DNA of 64,000 bases, taken from NCBI GenBank assembly GCA_031761425.1, contig JARFXV010000631.1, positions 1 through 64,000 on the forward strand, in the 5' to 3' direction. The notes beneath the pieces are model-generated. The model had not been told where the DNA came from, searched no databases, and worked only from the letters and a program-made list of their open reading frames with translations. This DNA is from Cosmopolites sordidus (lineage: Eukaryota; Arthropoda; Insecta; Coleoptera; Curculionidae). Position 1 is the first letter of the stretch. Each line of letters opens with the position of its first letter. Both the position numbers and the translations under genes were made by a program. This document shows, piece after piece, positions 53,735 to 64,000 of this stretch.

Positions 53735-56270
53735 ATGGAGGGGAAAAAAAGGAAGGGTGATAAACTTAAAGGTATGGACTACTGGAAAAAGTGGTGTAGT
53801 CAAGGGGTTTCTAATAAAGAAACAAATTTGGATTTAGCTATCAAAGCTTCAGCTACCTTGCATGCCGATAAGAAGACTGTGATGACAAGCGAGCCCTCGA
53901 CCTCGACCTCAATCACAATACCGAATGTCGAAATCGATACCATGTCGCTGGTGCCCTGTTCGATACCTTCAACTGTCGAATCTACATCTAGTCTGCAACA
54001 GGCCAGCTTGCCTGTTACCTCATCTTTTACAACTATAGCTATGTTGGTTGTTGGTTTTTACGCGAATCAAGAAAAAATCTTGGATGAATATTTTAAAGTC
54101 CAAATTTTAAAAACGCCATGGAACCCACCCAGAGATTATAAGTTTCCTATTTCCACAAAACGAAACTTGCGCTTTCAATTGAAATGGTTGGAGAGATTCC
54201 CCTGGTTGTCATATTCGGAATATAAAAGTGGAGCATACTGCAGAGTTTGCGTGGTAATGGGACGTTCGCTTGATAAAGGTAAAGGCGGTCATCAAAGGAT
54301 CGGCCAGTTGGTAACCGAACCTTTTTGTAAGTGGAAAAATGCCCTAGAAATATTTGAAGCTCATGCGAAATCGGGATACCACAAGCGAAATTCAGAACTG
54401 GCAGATAACTTTCTAAAAGTAATGTCTTCGCAGGCTTTTTCGGTCACTGAACAGCTGTCTTCTGAAAGAAAGAGACAAACAAGAGGAGAATCGAAAGAAA
54501 CTAATCCCTATCGTAAAAGCAATATTTTTTTGCGGCAAAAAAGGCATCTCCTTGAGAGGTAAAATCGATTCGGGGCGCATACAAATTACACCAGAATCAC
54601 CAGAACCTGAAGAACCACTACAGAATGATGGTAATTTTGGAGCCCTGTTGCGGTTTGCGGCTGAGTCTGGAGATAAAGATCTGGCTGAGCATTTGAATAC
54701 TTCACAGAAGAGTGCCCTGAACACAAGCCCTCAGATCCAAAACGAAATAATTGACATTTGTGGTGAATTAGTGACATTTGTGATTTGTGGTAAAGAAAGC
54801 CAAACTATTTGCGATTCTGGCTGACGAAACCACCGACATCGGACGTGTAGAACAAGTCTCGTTATGTCTTCGATATGTTGATTTTACAGATAATAAACAC
54901 CATATACTTAAAGAGATGTTCCTTGAGTACATTCCAGCGGTAATGATGTTTCAGGATCCGGTCTCGCAAATCTTATTATTACAGCTCTGAAAAAGCATGG
55001 ACTTGAATGTTCTCATGTGGTTGGTCAAGGTTACGATGGGGCTGCAGCTATGAGTGGGTATTTGCACGGTGCCCAAGCTTATGTTCGCCAAGAATGTCCT
55101 CTTGCTCTCTATGTACACTGTAGTGCATACTCTCTCAACCTTGCTATTGCTGATTCATGTTCATTAGCAAATGTCCGAAATTGCATTGGGATTGTGCAGT
55201 CTGTTGGTTCCTACTTTCGACATTCTGCTTAACGCACTGCTTTGTTGAAAGAAAAAATTCAAGAAAAATTTCAAGCTACTACCCGTCGGTAACCAAAACA
55301 GCTTGCTCTCAATGTGTGAAATACGGTGGGTCCACAAACATGAAGCTATTATAAGATTCAGGGAAATTTATTCAGCGATTGTGAATGCTCTCGAAGAACT
55401 CCAATTTAATCACAATAAGGAAACATCGCAACAAGCCGCCCAATTGCTAAGTACGCTTCGATCTTCGGATTTTGTGATGTGTTTAGTGATTCTTCAAAAA
55501 GTTATGAGCTATGCATTGTCACTATCAAAACAATTACAGACAATTGACATCGATCTTATCACGGCATTCAAACATGTAGATAATGTTATTAATGTCTTAC
55601 AACTCCTGAGAAACAACACTGACGTCGAATATCTTCATCTCGCAAAGGTTTTACTGGAAGAAAATGGTGGTATACTGCGAATGCCACGCGTCGTCGGAAG
55701 ACTATTAAATAGACCGAACATTCCTGCATTGGATATATGCACGTATTACAAAATTACTTTGTTCATTCCATTTCTTGATCATACAATTCAACAATTGGTT
55801 GAAAGGTTTACCAAGCACCGTAAAGTAGTATCAGCATTATCTGGTGTGCTACCGTCAAATTTTACTGCCAGTTCTAAAATTGAAGAAGCAATTTCCATGT
55901 ACTCGTCACTGCTTCCCGAAAGCAACATATCAGTGGTTAAAGCAGAACTTGAAGTATGGAAAACAGTGATGACAAGAATCTTGCCTACCCCGAAATCTAG
56001 TTTGGAATACCTAGATATGTGCGATAAAAACCTTTATCCTAATATTTACACATTACTACAAATCTTGGCTACCATTCCTGTATCCACTGCTACCCCAGAA
56101 AGGGCTTTCTCGAGCCTAAGGAGACTGAAAAACTATTTACCAAACACTACAAGTGAAGACTTAATGGTTTGGCTCTCATGAACATTCACTATGGAACAGA
56201 AATTCATTCAGATGAAGTAGTGGATATATTTAAAAGAAAAAGCCGAAGATTTCTTCTTTAATGGTTTTAG
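53735..56270 (+). pseudogene. hAT transposase (ZMYM1-like), frameshifted
   Basis: The start is set at ATG 53735 (MEGKKRKGDKLKGMDYWKKW). Domains in order: a Ser/Thr-rich N-terminus; a TTF-type zinc-finger region with FQLKWLERFPWLSYSEYKSG, YCRVCVVMG and NALEIFEAHAKSGYHKRNSE (54160-54390); RQKRHLLER, then a frame change; FGALLRFAAESGDKDLAEHL; LFAILADETTDIGRVEQVSL (catalytic DETTD, 54800); VVGQGYDGAAAMSG and LYVHCSAYSLNLAIADSC (55017-55170); a long helical insertion; and STATPERAFSSLRRLKNYLP, the dimerisation block (about 56080). Reading frames break at about 54560, 54825, 54990, 55232 and 55290 and again near 56180. Catalytic residues are visible but the protein cannot be made whole. Confidence 0.92.
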
Positions 56271-56826
56271 ATTTAGCGCAGAGGAACGAAATTAATTTAA
56301 CCATTTCATTTAAAGTTAGGAACTTTATAATTATGTCGTAATTTTTCCGATGAATATATAGATATTAAATTTCAGGTAAGTATATGTTTGTTGTTTTATT
56401 TACTTCAAACTAAACCCCTCCCAAAACTAAATCCTGGCTACGCCCGTGTTATATACTGTATACATGCTGCATGCATTTGCATCTTTCTTTCAAAATCTGT
56501 TGTAATTAATATGTAATTTCGCCAATTGTTTAATTACATCTAATATTCGCACTATCATCATATTTTACTGGTTAATTGTGAAAATATTACAATCGCAGCG
56601 TATGATTAACCTTGTACTGACTAAAAATGTATACTAAGGGCCGGTTCTACAACGCAAGAATATACCAGATATAAGCTATACTTGGAATAAAGTTTGAGAC
56701 GGCCCATGTTTGGGCTTATACTGTTGCCATTGATTTTTAAAATGGTAATATGAATTTAAAGTCAATATATATATTACCCAGTTTGATTTATTAAAAAAAG
56801 ATCTACATAATGTGTATTTCTTAATA

Positions 56827-56947
56827 TTATACAGATGTAGTTTTATAATAAAAATGCGGAGCTAATTCAAGTAACCATTCGCTATCAATTACTGTGAGAT
56901 CACGCATGTAGAGTTTTGTACTGTGCACAACTTCGCAAAATATGAGC
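56827..56947 (-). CDS. DHX35: DHX35 last exon
   Basis: Acceptor TTTTAG at 56949-56948. It encodes LIFCEVVHSTKLYMRDLTVI and ends KTTSV, TAA. It is 2.9 kb from the preceding exon; its identity rests on the LLELAPHFY ending. Confidence 0.88.
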
Positions 56948-59900
56948 CTAAAATAAAAATTAAAATCTTAACTAGAACATTAATGAAATATTTACCTAGT
57001 TTGATAAAATAAAATAATGATTTTTTATTTTACCTTAAATTATCATTTAAAATTAAAATTATTTGAAGTTTTGCTACTATCTTTTTCAAGATAATTTCGG
57101 AAAGAGAAGAATTTAATAGGAACTCCTGAAATCCATTAAAGAAGGAATGCAGTAGAAATTCCTATGTTTTACACCAATCCTTGCATCAGCCAGTTGGATC
57201 ACCTATGATTCCGACAGACGAGAAAACAATTAATCAGTGGCAGTAAAAAAAATAATAGTAGTACGAGTTCAGCTAATATAAGATTTAGTGTTTGTTAATT
57301 GGGCTTTTGAACAAATTTTTTTTGTCATAAATGGAAAGATCATATATAAGTTTTATAACAAAATTACTTTTATTTTTTTCCTTATAATAATTAAAAAGTT
57401 ATATCAAATCGAAAATAAATTTTTAAACCTGGTACCGATGACACACCGACAATTCCCGAAAACAATCGGAGCAATATGTGACCTCACAGAATGTACCGCC
57501 AATCGTTTCGGCTCGGGCCAATTCGATTACTTAAACCCGAAATTTTCTTTTGTCCTGTTTCTGAACAGAATTGGAGTTTCGGGCAAATAAAACAATTTAT
57601 CGATCTTTAGTCTTTGTTCTATAGGTTTAACCTATATCTTTTACTGCTTTTGTTGGTTTGCGATCGATTTGAAAATATACTTGCTTTTAATTGCTATTTA
57701 GGCTTTCGGTGCTGTTTTCGACGTTATTCCCATATATATCGTAAGTTCAGTATGAAATCAGATTAGGGTTCCTTTTGTTTTTTGCATTTGTTTTTATAAC
57801 TTTTATTTATATTATTTAATTCATGTAGGGATAACGTGCCAAATTTATAAGAAGGAATATTCCTGTGTCCACAAATAATCTACATGTAGCAATACAATCG
57901 AGGGTAGTAACAATAAAAAAACCTTTCAGGATCGTCAATTTTGTAGGATAGGAATAATAATATTCAAGAACTAGATAAGAACAGACAAGAACAAAATACG
58001 ACTACTGCAAATACGACTACTACAAAATACTATACTTATGAAAGTTTTACAGGATAATCTAATTTGTAGATGATCAAAGAGTACAGAAATTCGTGATGAG
58101 TTGGATGAACACTAACTAGTTAAATTAAGGACTGGCAAAGCAGTTTTCCATGGAATCAACACAAACATCTGAAGGAGTATGCAAAAAAATGAAAATAGAA
58201 AAGCAAACCTACTATCCAAATAAAAAGTAAAGAAAATTATATATTTCTATTCTAAATGAAAATAAAAGTTAAAATATTTTATTTTTCAGGATTTTGGTAC
58301 ATTTCATCTATTGATTGAACATATTCATTTGATGTGGTATGTTTAAACACAGGTTAGAAATTTATTATAGGCATTGAAGACTGATGGTAGCCTGACAGTG
58401 GTTTTCTAGTGGATAGACTTTAACAGGAGAGTCCCACACTTCGACTATAAGTTTTCCACTCAAAAAAAAAGGTTTAGGTGCCTTCTCTTATTTAGGAAAT
58501 CTCTAGCTGGTCATGCATTAGAGTTAGTTAGCAGCCACATTTATTTATATTTGCAAATGTTATTAAATCAAGTCTAATGTGGTGGTTTGTAAAACATGTA
58601 AGGCAAAAAATCACTATTGTTTTAATAATACTGAAAAATTTAATTAAAGCAATAATATAGTATGGGTGATTTTTTTTTGAAAGTGTTAATAGAGTTAAGT
58701 GTGGTGGTTTGAAGAATCGGTGTGGTTTTAAAAGAATTGCGAATTTCAATGAAAGCATCAAACAAATATGTATATAATTTTGGATAGTGATTGTTTATAT
58801 TCTGAATTGATTATTAATGTAGTTTACATATTATAATTTACTATAATATATTGTCCTAGTCGGGGGAAGTTTTATTATGTACAATTAACAGTGTATTCTT
58901 TATCAAAATAAAATTAGCAATTTTAATGGTGTGTTCTGTTTTTATAATTATGATTTATATTGTTTTTTCGCTCAAAAAATAATTACAAAACTAGATAATA
59001 TTTGATTATTCAATATTTAACATTTTTCATTATTTTTGAAAACCAATATTACACATATATATCATTTTTTTTTGTTTGAGTATTTATTATCTGCTGAAGC
59101 TGCACAATCGTAACATTGAGTGTCTTCAACTTTTCTTAATTTTTCATTAATAGTCAGGGTAACTATATAAGCTTTACTTCGAACTTTATGTGCTGGACAT
59201 ACACATACTTCTACAATGCAAATACCATATTTGCGGTTAAGTTGAACAAAACCTATAGTCTTGTCACCGTAACTCTCTCGTGACACCCTGTTATGTCAAG
59301 ATGCCTATAAGAAAGTGAAACAGACCACCTTCTTGATTCCTGCAGTTAAATAGGCTGAGCATATTTGGTTTATTGTGTTCACGTTTCCTTTAGTACGATT
59401 GTAATTTCCATTCATGACAAATTTATAACAGATATCCTTAAATTAATGATAAACTGTAAAACGAAAATATGAGAATGAAATTGATATCAATTGCCTACAT
59501 TATGATTGAGTTACTGACAATAGCAAAAATGAAGAATTATCATAGGATCCAAGCTGCTGGTACATGGTGAATAATCAATGACGTCAACATGTTAAAAATC
59601 ATGAAGATTATATTTAATGCTGGCCGATTGGCAAATCGAAAAAGAATAAAATAATTCCACTAACTCAATATCGAGAAAAAAAAACAGATTACATTATAGT
59701 AATCATCTCAATGGCAAAATCATTAAAGTATGTCTACATTACCACGATAAACTATTATCATAAATGTACAGATATGTTTATTTAAATAAATATGAAATAA
59801 TACTAACAAACAACTTACCATTGCGGTTGTTGAATTGTGTATAACACACTATCTGGATGAATATATAAGTCAACATCACCACGAACAGTTTTGTAAATAT

Positions 59901-60622
59901 TACTACTGTGTAAATAAGCTGAATTAGGAAATAGTCCTGCGACTAAACATTTACGAATTGTCTCGGTTGATTCTAAAAATAAATTGTATTGTCTATAAGT
60001 GTATGTAATTTATAATTAATAAACTCACTTATAGCAGATGTAATGGGTATATTGTAATTTCTAACAGTTTTCTCTAAACGCTCTCTAATTTGCACTACTC
60101 TTTTCATACATTTATAGTTAATATAATTTTTATGGCAAAAACCTGCAATAATAAATACATAATAAATTAATATATAGTAGTTAAGGCTGCTATGAATCAT
60201 TGTAGTTGCTTTTATAAAGTTTTCAACATTTCAGAAATATAAAATCAAATAAAATATTACATGCCATATAAAGGTACATAATGTTAATTATATAAAATTA
60301 GGATAATATTCTTATTTGAAAACAAATCCTAATTAGAAAAATTGAGTGGAATTGAAGATATATTTTATTAGGTAGATGAAGTGCACCTCCAGTTAATTTA
60401 TTTACTTTATATAATGTGTTAAATTACCTTGAGACATTTCACTTTGAATAAATCCGTTGTATACGTTCAAATAAGTAATCAAATCACCCTCTTCAACTTC
60501 AAAAAGACGTTTTTGTATTCGAGCTTTAATAGATCCCATTCCAGTATTTGGTTTAGAAAAAACCGTTTCCACTTGTAGCATCGACACTATAGTTAAGATT
60601 TCTTGAGAACATCCAAATTCAC
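56827..60622 (-). CDS. DHX35: DHX35-like DEAH-box RNA helicase, last four exons
   Basis: DHX35 is a DEAH helicase found with late spliceosomes. Exons 60622-60428, 60142-60029, 59972-59819 and 56947-56827 join by GT-AG sites in consistent phase to 193 residues ending in TAA at 56829-56827. They cover the C-terminal helicase-associated region: FGCSQEILTIVSMLQVETVF, VEEGDLITYLNVYNGF, INYKCMKRVVQIRERLEKTV, RKCLVAGLFPNSAYLHSSNI, VRGDVDLYIHPDSVLYTIQQ and, after the 2.9-kb last intron, FCEVVHSTKLYMRDLTVIDS and LLELAPHFY. The VLYT...EVV...MRD...LLELAPHF order fits DHX35. Upstream helicase motifs were not found up to 64000, so the gene probably continues right. Candidate poly(A) signal AATAAA at 56792-56787. 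Confidence 0.9.
56948..59818 (-). other. DHX35 last intron
   Basis: A 2.9-kb AT-rich intron. It contains a SWIM-type protein fragment at 59330-59062. The region 57000-59000 shows no other recognisable feature. Confidence 0.7.
59062..59330 (-). pseudogene. Fragment of a SWIM/YqaJ-type protein, 3' truncated
   Basis: The minus strand reads SRESYGDKTIGFVQLNRKYG, CPAHKVRSKAYIVTLTINEK and VEDTQCYDCAAS, then leaves the family pattern at NKYSNKKK and a stop. In related insect proteins CxDCAAS is followed by a C-K-H that completes the SWIM zinc site; here it is lost. These proteins are multi-copy in many insect genomes and may be mobile. No function is expected of this piece. Confidence 0.6.
59819..59972 (-). 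CDS. DHX35: DHX35 exon (third from the visible 5' end)
   Basis: Acceptor TTTTTAG, donor TG|GTAAGT. It encodes STETIRKCLVAGLFPNSAYL to YTIQQPQ. The intron before it is only 56 bp. Confidence 0.9.
60029..60142 (-). CDS. DHX35: DHX35 exon
   Basis: Acceptor TTGCAG, donor A|GTGAGT. It encodes FCHKNYINYKCMKRVVQIRE to PITSAI. Phase 1 on both sides. Confidence 0.88.
60428..60622 (-). CDS. DHX35: DHX35 exon (first visible)
   Basis: Acceptor TTCAACAG, donor G|GTAATT. It encodes GEFGCSQEILTIVSMLQVET to SEMSQ. Phase 1 entry shows at least one upstream coding exon must exist. Confidence 0.9.
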
Positions 60623-60639
60623 CTGTTGAAATTTGTTAA

Positions 60640-61980
60640 TATAATTTAATATTTAAAATTACTCGGGCTGTTATATTTGTTATGTCATAATTTCGTATAA
60701 AATACCCAATATTGAAAAACTAAACAATACATTATGTAAAATCGGACGAATAGAATTGATTGTCAAGAGTTACTATGTCATTTCCAGCCAAATCTTAGCA
60801 AATTGTTTTTGTGTGAGGATGCATTGTTGTGCAGAAGCATATACTCAGACGCAAGATGAGACCATTTGAGATGTTTTAGTAACATTTGGAGAAGATTTTT
60901 ATCCACCGTCGAAGTCTTCATTAAACTGTTCATTTCTTAGAGTAACAGGATATATAATCATTTATATATTACTTGTTGAGTAAATTAAACGTTCCAGTAA
61001 AGGATTTTTTTGTTTCACGAAGAAATTAATGTTCATAACAATTTTTATTGGTAGACAATTTGTTCATTAACAAGAATATTGTCTTCTAATTCAAAAATTA
61101 TAACAAAATAAAAAATGCGATGTTAAACAGCTCTGCTACTGAATAATGAATCCACACAGTCCAAATTTACATGTAATATATTTGCATGTAAAATAAAAAA
61201 AACCTCGAATATATTGGGTGAGCCAAAAAGTTTATTCGATTTTTTTAGTGTCGTGAAATATCATTTATTTAATATGCAATTTTAATTAATTAATATTGGC
61301 CATTTGTATGAGCTGTTTGACATCCTATTATAAACTTTCTAATGCGCGTTCGAAAAAACGTCTAAAGCCGATCGACAAAAAAACCTATCTAAATTTTCCA
61401 TTTAGAGAACCATTTATTGTTGAGACAATTCTTCAACGAGTAAAGTAACTAAAACAGGGATGCTTCAGGTCCGGTGAGTATGAAGGATGATGTAAAACAT
61501 TTCAATCCATATCAGCAATTTCTCTGGAACCGTTAATGATGCATGGGGGTGATACTTTCGGAATGTTGTGTGGGGGTATTACGGTGACACCTACTGTTAT
61601 CATGTGAAAGGCAGCCATTTTTTCGAAATGCCTAATTATGTGGATGTACATCGTGTTGATTTGCCTAAAATGATGTAAAATGATGACCTAGTCAGAAGGA
61701 AGGAATATCAGATGGATATGCGAATGGTTATATTGACAACTTATCATTGATTATTTGATGTTTTATCTGCAATAAATTCGTACAATTGTGTGGTGCAGTG
61801 AAAATTCATTGCAATTCATTAGCTTAATTTAATCTTAATGTGAAAGTAAAAACAGTGAAGTGATAATCCAGTTTTCCAGATAATAAATAAAATAAAATTA
61901 GGTCGAATATAAGGCGGTCTTGCCAAATTTCAATAAATACTTTGAAAAGGAAGAATAATAAAGAAAACCTGGTTTAATAA
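60640..61980. other. Probable DHX35 intron with Tc1/mariner traces
   Basis: No upstream DHX35 exon was recognised. At 60960-60780 the minus strand reads EYMLLHNNASSHK, resembling the mariner LLHDNAxxH block with Asp changed to Asn. At 61217 the word ATTGGGTGAGCCAAAAAG resembles a mariner terminal repeat. Neither can be extended to a full element. Confidence 0.35.
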
Positions 61981-61989
61981 AGCTTTAGT

Positions 61990-64000
61990 GTACTAAGAAG
62001 TAAGTTGCTTCCGAAAGGGATATTCAGATGGTTTGGTTCTACTGATAAGGGAACAAAGAAAAATTTATTAGAGGGCAGAAGAGGCATTTTAAGGAGAATA
62101 AAAGAACACCTATTAAAAGAAAAGGCAATGAATTAGGAACAAAAAGAATATAGTCCTAAAATAAAAGTTAGTGCAAGTTGAAATAAAAATTGATATGATG
62201 GAGAAAGAAAAGAGAAGAAATAATGTAGTCATTCAAGGTTTTAGATATACAAGAACAAGAATCAAAACATATTTTAATAACAAACTGTCAAAAGGTTAAG
62301 TAATAAAGTGTGCTTAATTGAACTGAAAAATGCAACAGGTGAAGATAATGAAGAATTAGAACAGATTGAGTAGAAAAGGGATCTAAAATTATACATAAAT
62401 GGTGATATGAGAAATGAAGAAAGAGTAAGGAACAAAGCAAAGGAGGAGAGTATGAAAGGAAAAACAGTAAGAATAGGCTACCAAAAGCTGGTACTGGCCA
62501 AAGAGGAATGGAAACGGATAAAAAGAAAATAAAAGAAAATAGGCAACGGTATATGAGGACAATCAAACGGGCCTTGGAAACTTTCAGAAAGGGAGTGTAA
62601 AAAAAACATAACGTTATAAGTCTGGGAACAAAGTCTGAATTGCAAAGGGGGCCAATTGTGTTATAGAGATGTGTTATTAACAATTACAGAAACAAGAATT
62701 AAAGGTGATGGAATATTATGGTAACAAGAATTAAAGGTGATGGTTTTTAAATGATCATGTGCTGATTGACAATAGAGTTAAGACAACATAAATAGCTAAG
62801 GCATGGGTAGCATTTTAATAATCATCGAATGGAACAGAAAAATAATATACTGAGGATATATATACATTCTAAAATACTGAAAGTAATATTAGAAATAAAA
62901 AAGAATGGTAGACTGGACAGTATTATCGTTTACGGATCAAGTGAGGATGAACAGGTGGAACAGTTAGAATATTTGGCCAGAGTATTAGAAAATGTAGTAG
63001 AAAAATCAAAAAATTAAACCATAATGTTGGGAGAGCTGAATGGAACGGCAGGAAATTAAATAGACATATATAATTTAACAATAGGGAAATATGGTAGTAT
63101 GACGATTACCAGAAATGGTATGAAATGTCTAGAGTTTTCTACGTAAAATATTAATAATCACAATAACCAAGTTTGAACATGAAGACATGATTAAATTTAT
63201 AAGAATATTACCAAGTAGAAGTGAAAAATCTATTATTGATTATGTTGTAGTGTCAAGACTTCTGCAAAAAGAACAATGGTTAATCGTGGTTACGAAATAA
63301 GGAGTGATCATTACTTACTAGAAACAAAAATAGAAATGCATATTGGAGCAAAGAAAAATGGAGTAGTTAACGGGTCAGAAACGACACAGAAGAATATCAG
63401 AAGCTATATTAAGGGAAAAGGAAATACAATAGAAGAATATGGTATAATAAAAGTATGACAAAAGCAACAATCACATACAAATGGAGTGAAGTAGTAGGAT
63501 GTACATAGGTTATGGGAAATATTTAGAAAATGACTCTTACAAAGTGTAGATATCTGTGGAGTAACAACATCGAAGAGAAAAGCTAAACAAGTGGAGTGAT
63601 GGACTGAGAAGGTTAAGGAAGCTATAAAGGCCAAGAAGGCCTAGAAGGAAAATTTGTGTAGGAGTCATATGAAGAGTACAAGGAAAATAGAAACAATAGT
63701 AAAACAAAAGGTCATTAACAAAAATAACTTATAATAAACTTAAAAATTAAAACAATAAAACTTAAAAATATCAGAAATGCAAATCAAACGAGACGGGTTA
63801 TATTATATATAAATATAAAGAGCACATGAAGATAAAGAACTAGAAATAGTGGAATGGAAAAAGATGTCATGCCACGATTATTTCAAAGAATTATTAGATG
63901 TTAAAATATATAGGAGAAATAGGTAAAGAATTGTTACAAGAAATAACGAATAAAATAAATGAAGGGAATAAGAAAACAGTTGTTTAAGAAAGGCAATACA
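61990..64000 (+). mobile_element. LINE remnant with ORF1 and endonuclease, runs to right edge
   Basis: Plus-strand words across several frames follow a non-LTR element: KIDMMEKEKRRNNVVIQGF (62190) and NGDMRNEERVRNKAKEES, TVRIGYQKLVLAKEEW (62400-62520) of an L1-like ORF1; GELNGTAGN and LTIGKYGS (63030-63100) of the endonuclease, where active copies have GDFN; SEKSIIDYVVVSRLLQKEQW and GYEIRSDHYLLETKIEM (63220-63340), including the catalytic SDH block. Then Lys-rich linker towards RT. There are many stops and frameshifts. The RT would lie beyond the window. Confidence 0.75.

Larger units (their letters stand above)
53251..56456 (+). mobile_element. hAT transposon, 3190 bp, ends and target duplication intact
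   Basis: The 16-bp end CACGGGCGGAGCCAGG (53259-53274) is matched by CCTGGCTACGCCCGTG (56433-56448), its inverse with one mismatch. The 8-bp TTATATAC occurs immediately outside both ends (53251-53258 and 56449-56456), an exact hAT target duplication. Inside is a zinc-finger-MYM-type-1-like hAT transposase gene on the plus strand. Since the ends are intact the element could still be moved by a functional transposase, although its own gene is broken. Confidence 0.95.

Noticed and set aside
57288..57590. Plus-strand open frame of 100 codons
   Set aside because: Low-complexity AT-rich start and no recognisable domain; it lies in the DHX35 last intron.
61217..61700. Possible mariner element starting ATTGGGTGAGCCAAAAAG
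   Set aside because: A terminal-repeat-like word is present, but no partner end and no transposase blocks in this interval.
62288..62683. Minus-strand open frame of 131 codons rich in Phe, Leu and Ser
   Set aside because: It is the antisense shadow of the Lys-rich LINE ORF1 on the plus strand.

Overview
The window looks like a nuclear segment of a large, AT-rich, transposon-laden insect genome. The evidence is spliced genes with GT-AG introns, an insect-type set of mobile elements (piggyBac, mariner/Tc1, hAT, Penelope-like, Jockey- and RTE-type LINEs, tRNA-derived SINEs) and conserved single-copy animal genes. A beetle is my best guess, but the sequence does not settle the order. There is no operon, CRISPR array or other prokaryotic structure.

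Layout. 1-214 (-): first exon of a THAP zinc-finger protein running off the left edge. 400-5150: remnants of an RTE-type LINE, a Tc1-like transposase and a piggyBac transposase, all on the minus strand. 6130-26891 (+): the zinc-finger protein MEP-1, 16 coding exons over about 21 kb. I traced its splice sites by hand; the reading frame stays open for 966 codons and carries seven zinc fingers. Its introns hold a LINE tail, a Penelope-like GIY-YIG fragment, a SINE with target-site duplication, a Tigger-like remnant and long TA repeats. 29.1-31.4 kb: a hAT MITE and a decayed hAT transposase. 31921-33157 (-) and 33698-34885 (+): DMAC2-like complex I assembly factor and WDR4/Wuho tRNA methyltransferase subunit, head to head across 540 bp that contains a SINE fragment. 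35.5-50.6 kb: almost entirely mobile-element remnants (two mariners, several LINEs, one Jockey LINE with a SINE nested in it). 50.9-52.6 kb: TA repeats, a duplicated block with an inverted core, and a 68-bp-arm foldback. 53259-56448 (+): a hAT element with matching ends and a perfect 8-bp target duplication but a broken gene. 56827-60622 (-): last four exons of the DEAH helicase DHX35; the rest lies beyond the right edge or was not found. 62.0-64.0 kb (+): a decayed LINE with ORF1 and endonuclease pieces.

The host genes are housekeeping genes (chromatin repression, complex I assembly, tRNA m7G modification, splicing-associated helicase) with no evident shared pathway. I found no convincing new biological system. 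The best leads are the inverted core in the 51.0-51.6 kb duplication, the TA-flanked foldback at 52.2-52.5 kb, the SINE family seen both nested in a LINE and in the DMAC2/WDR4 promoter, and the competing splice donors near the MEP-1 C-terminus. All protein family calls are from recognition of sequence motifs, without database searches.
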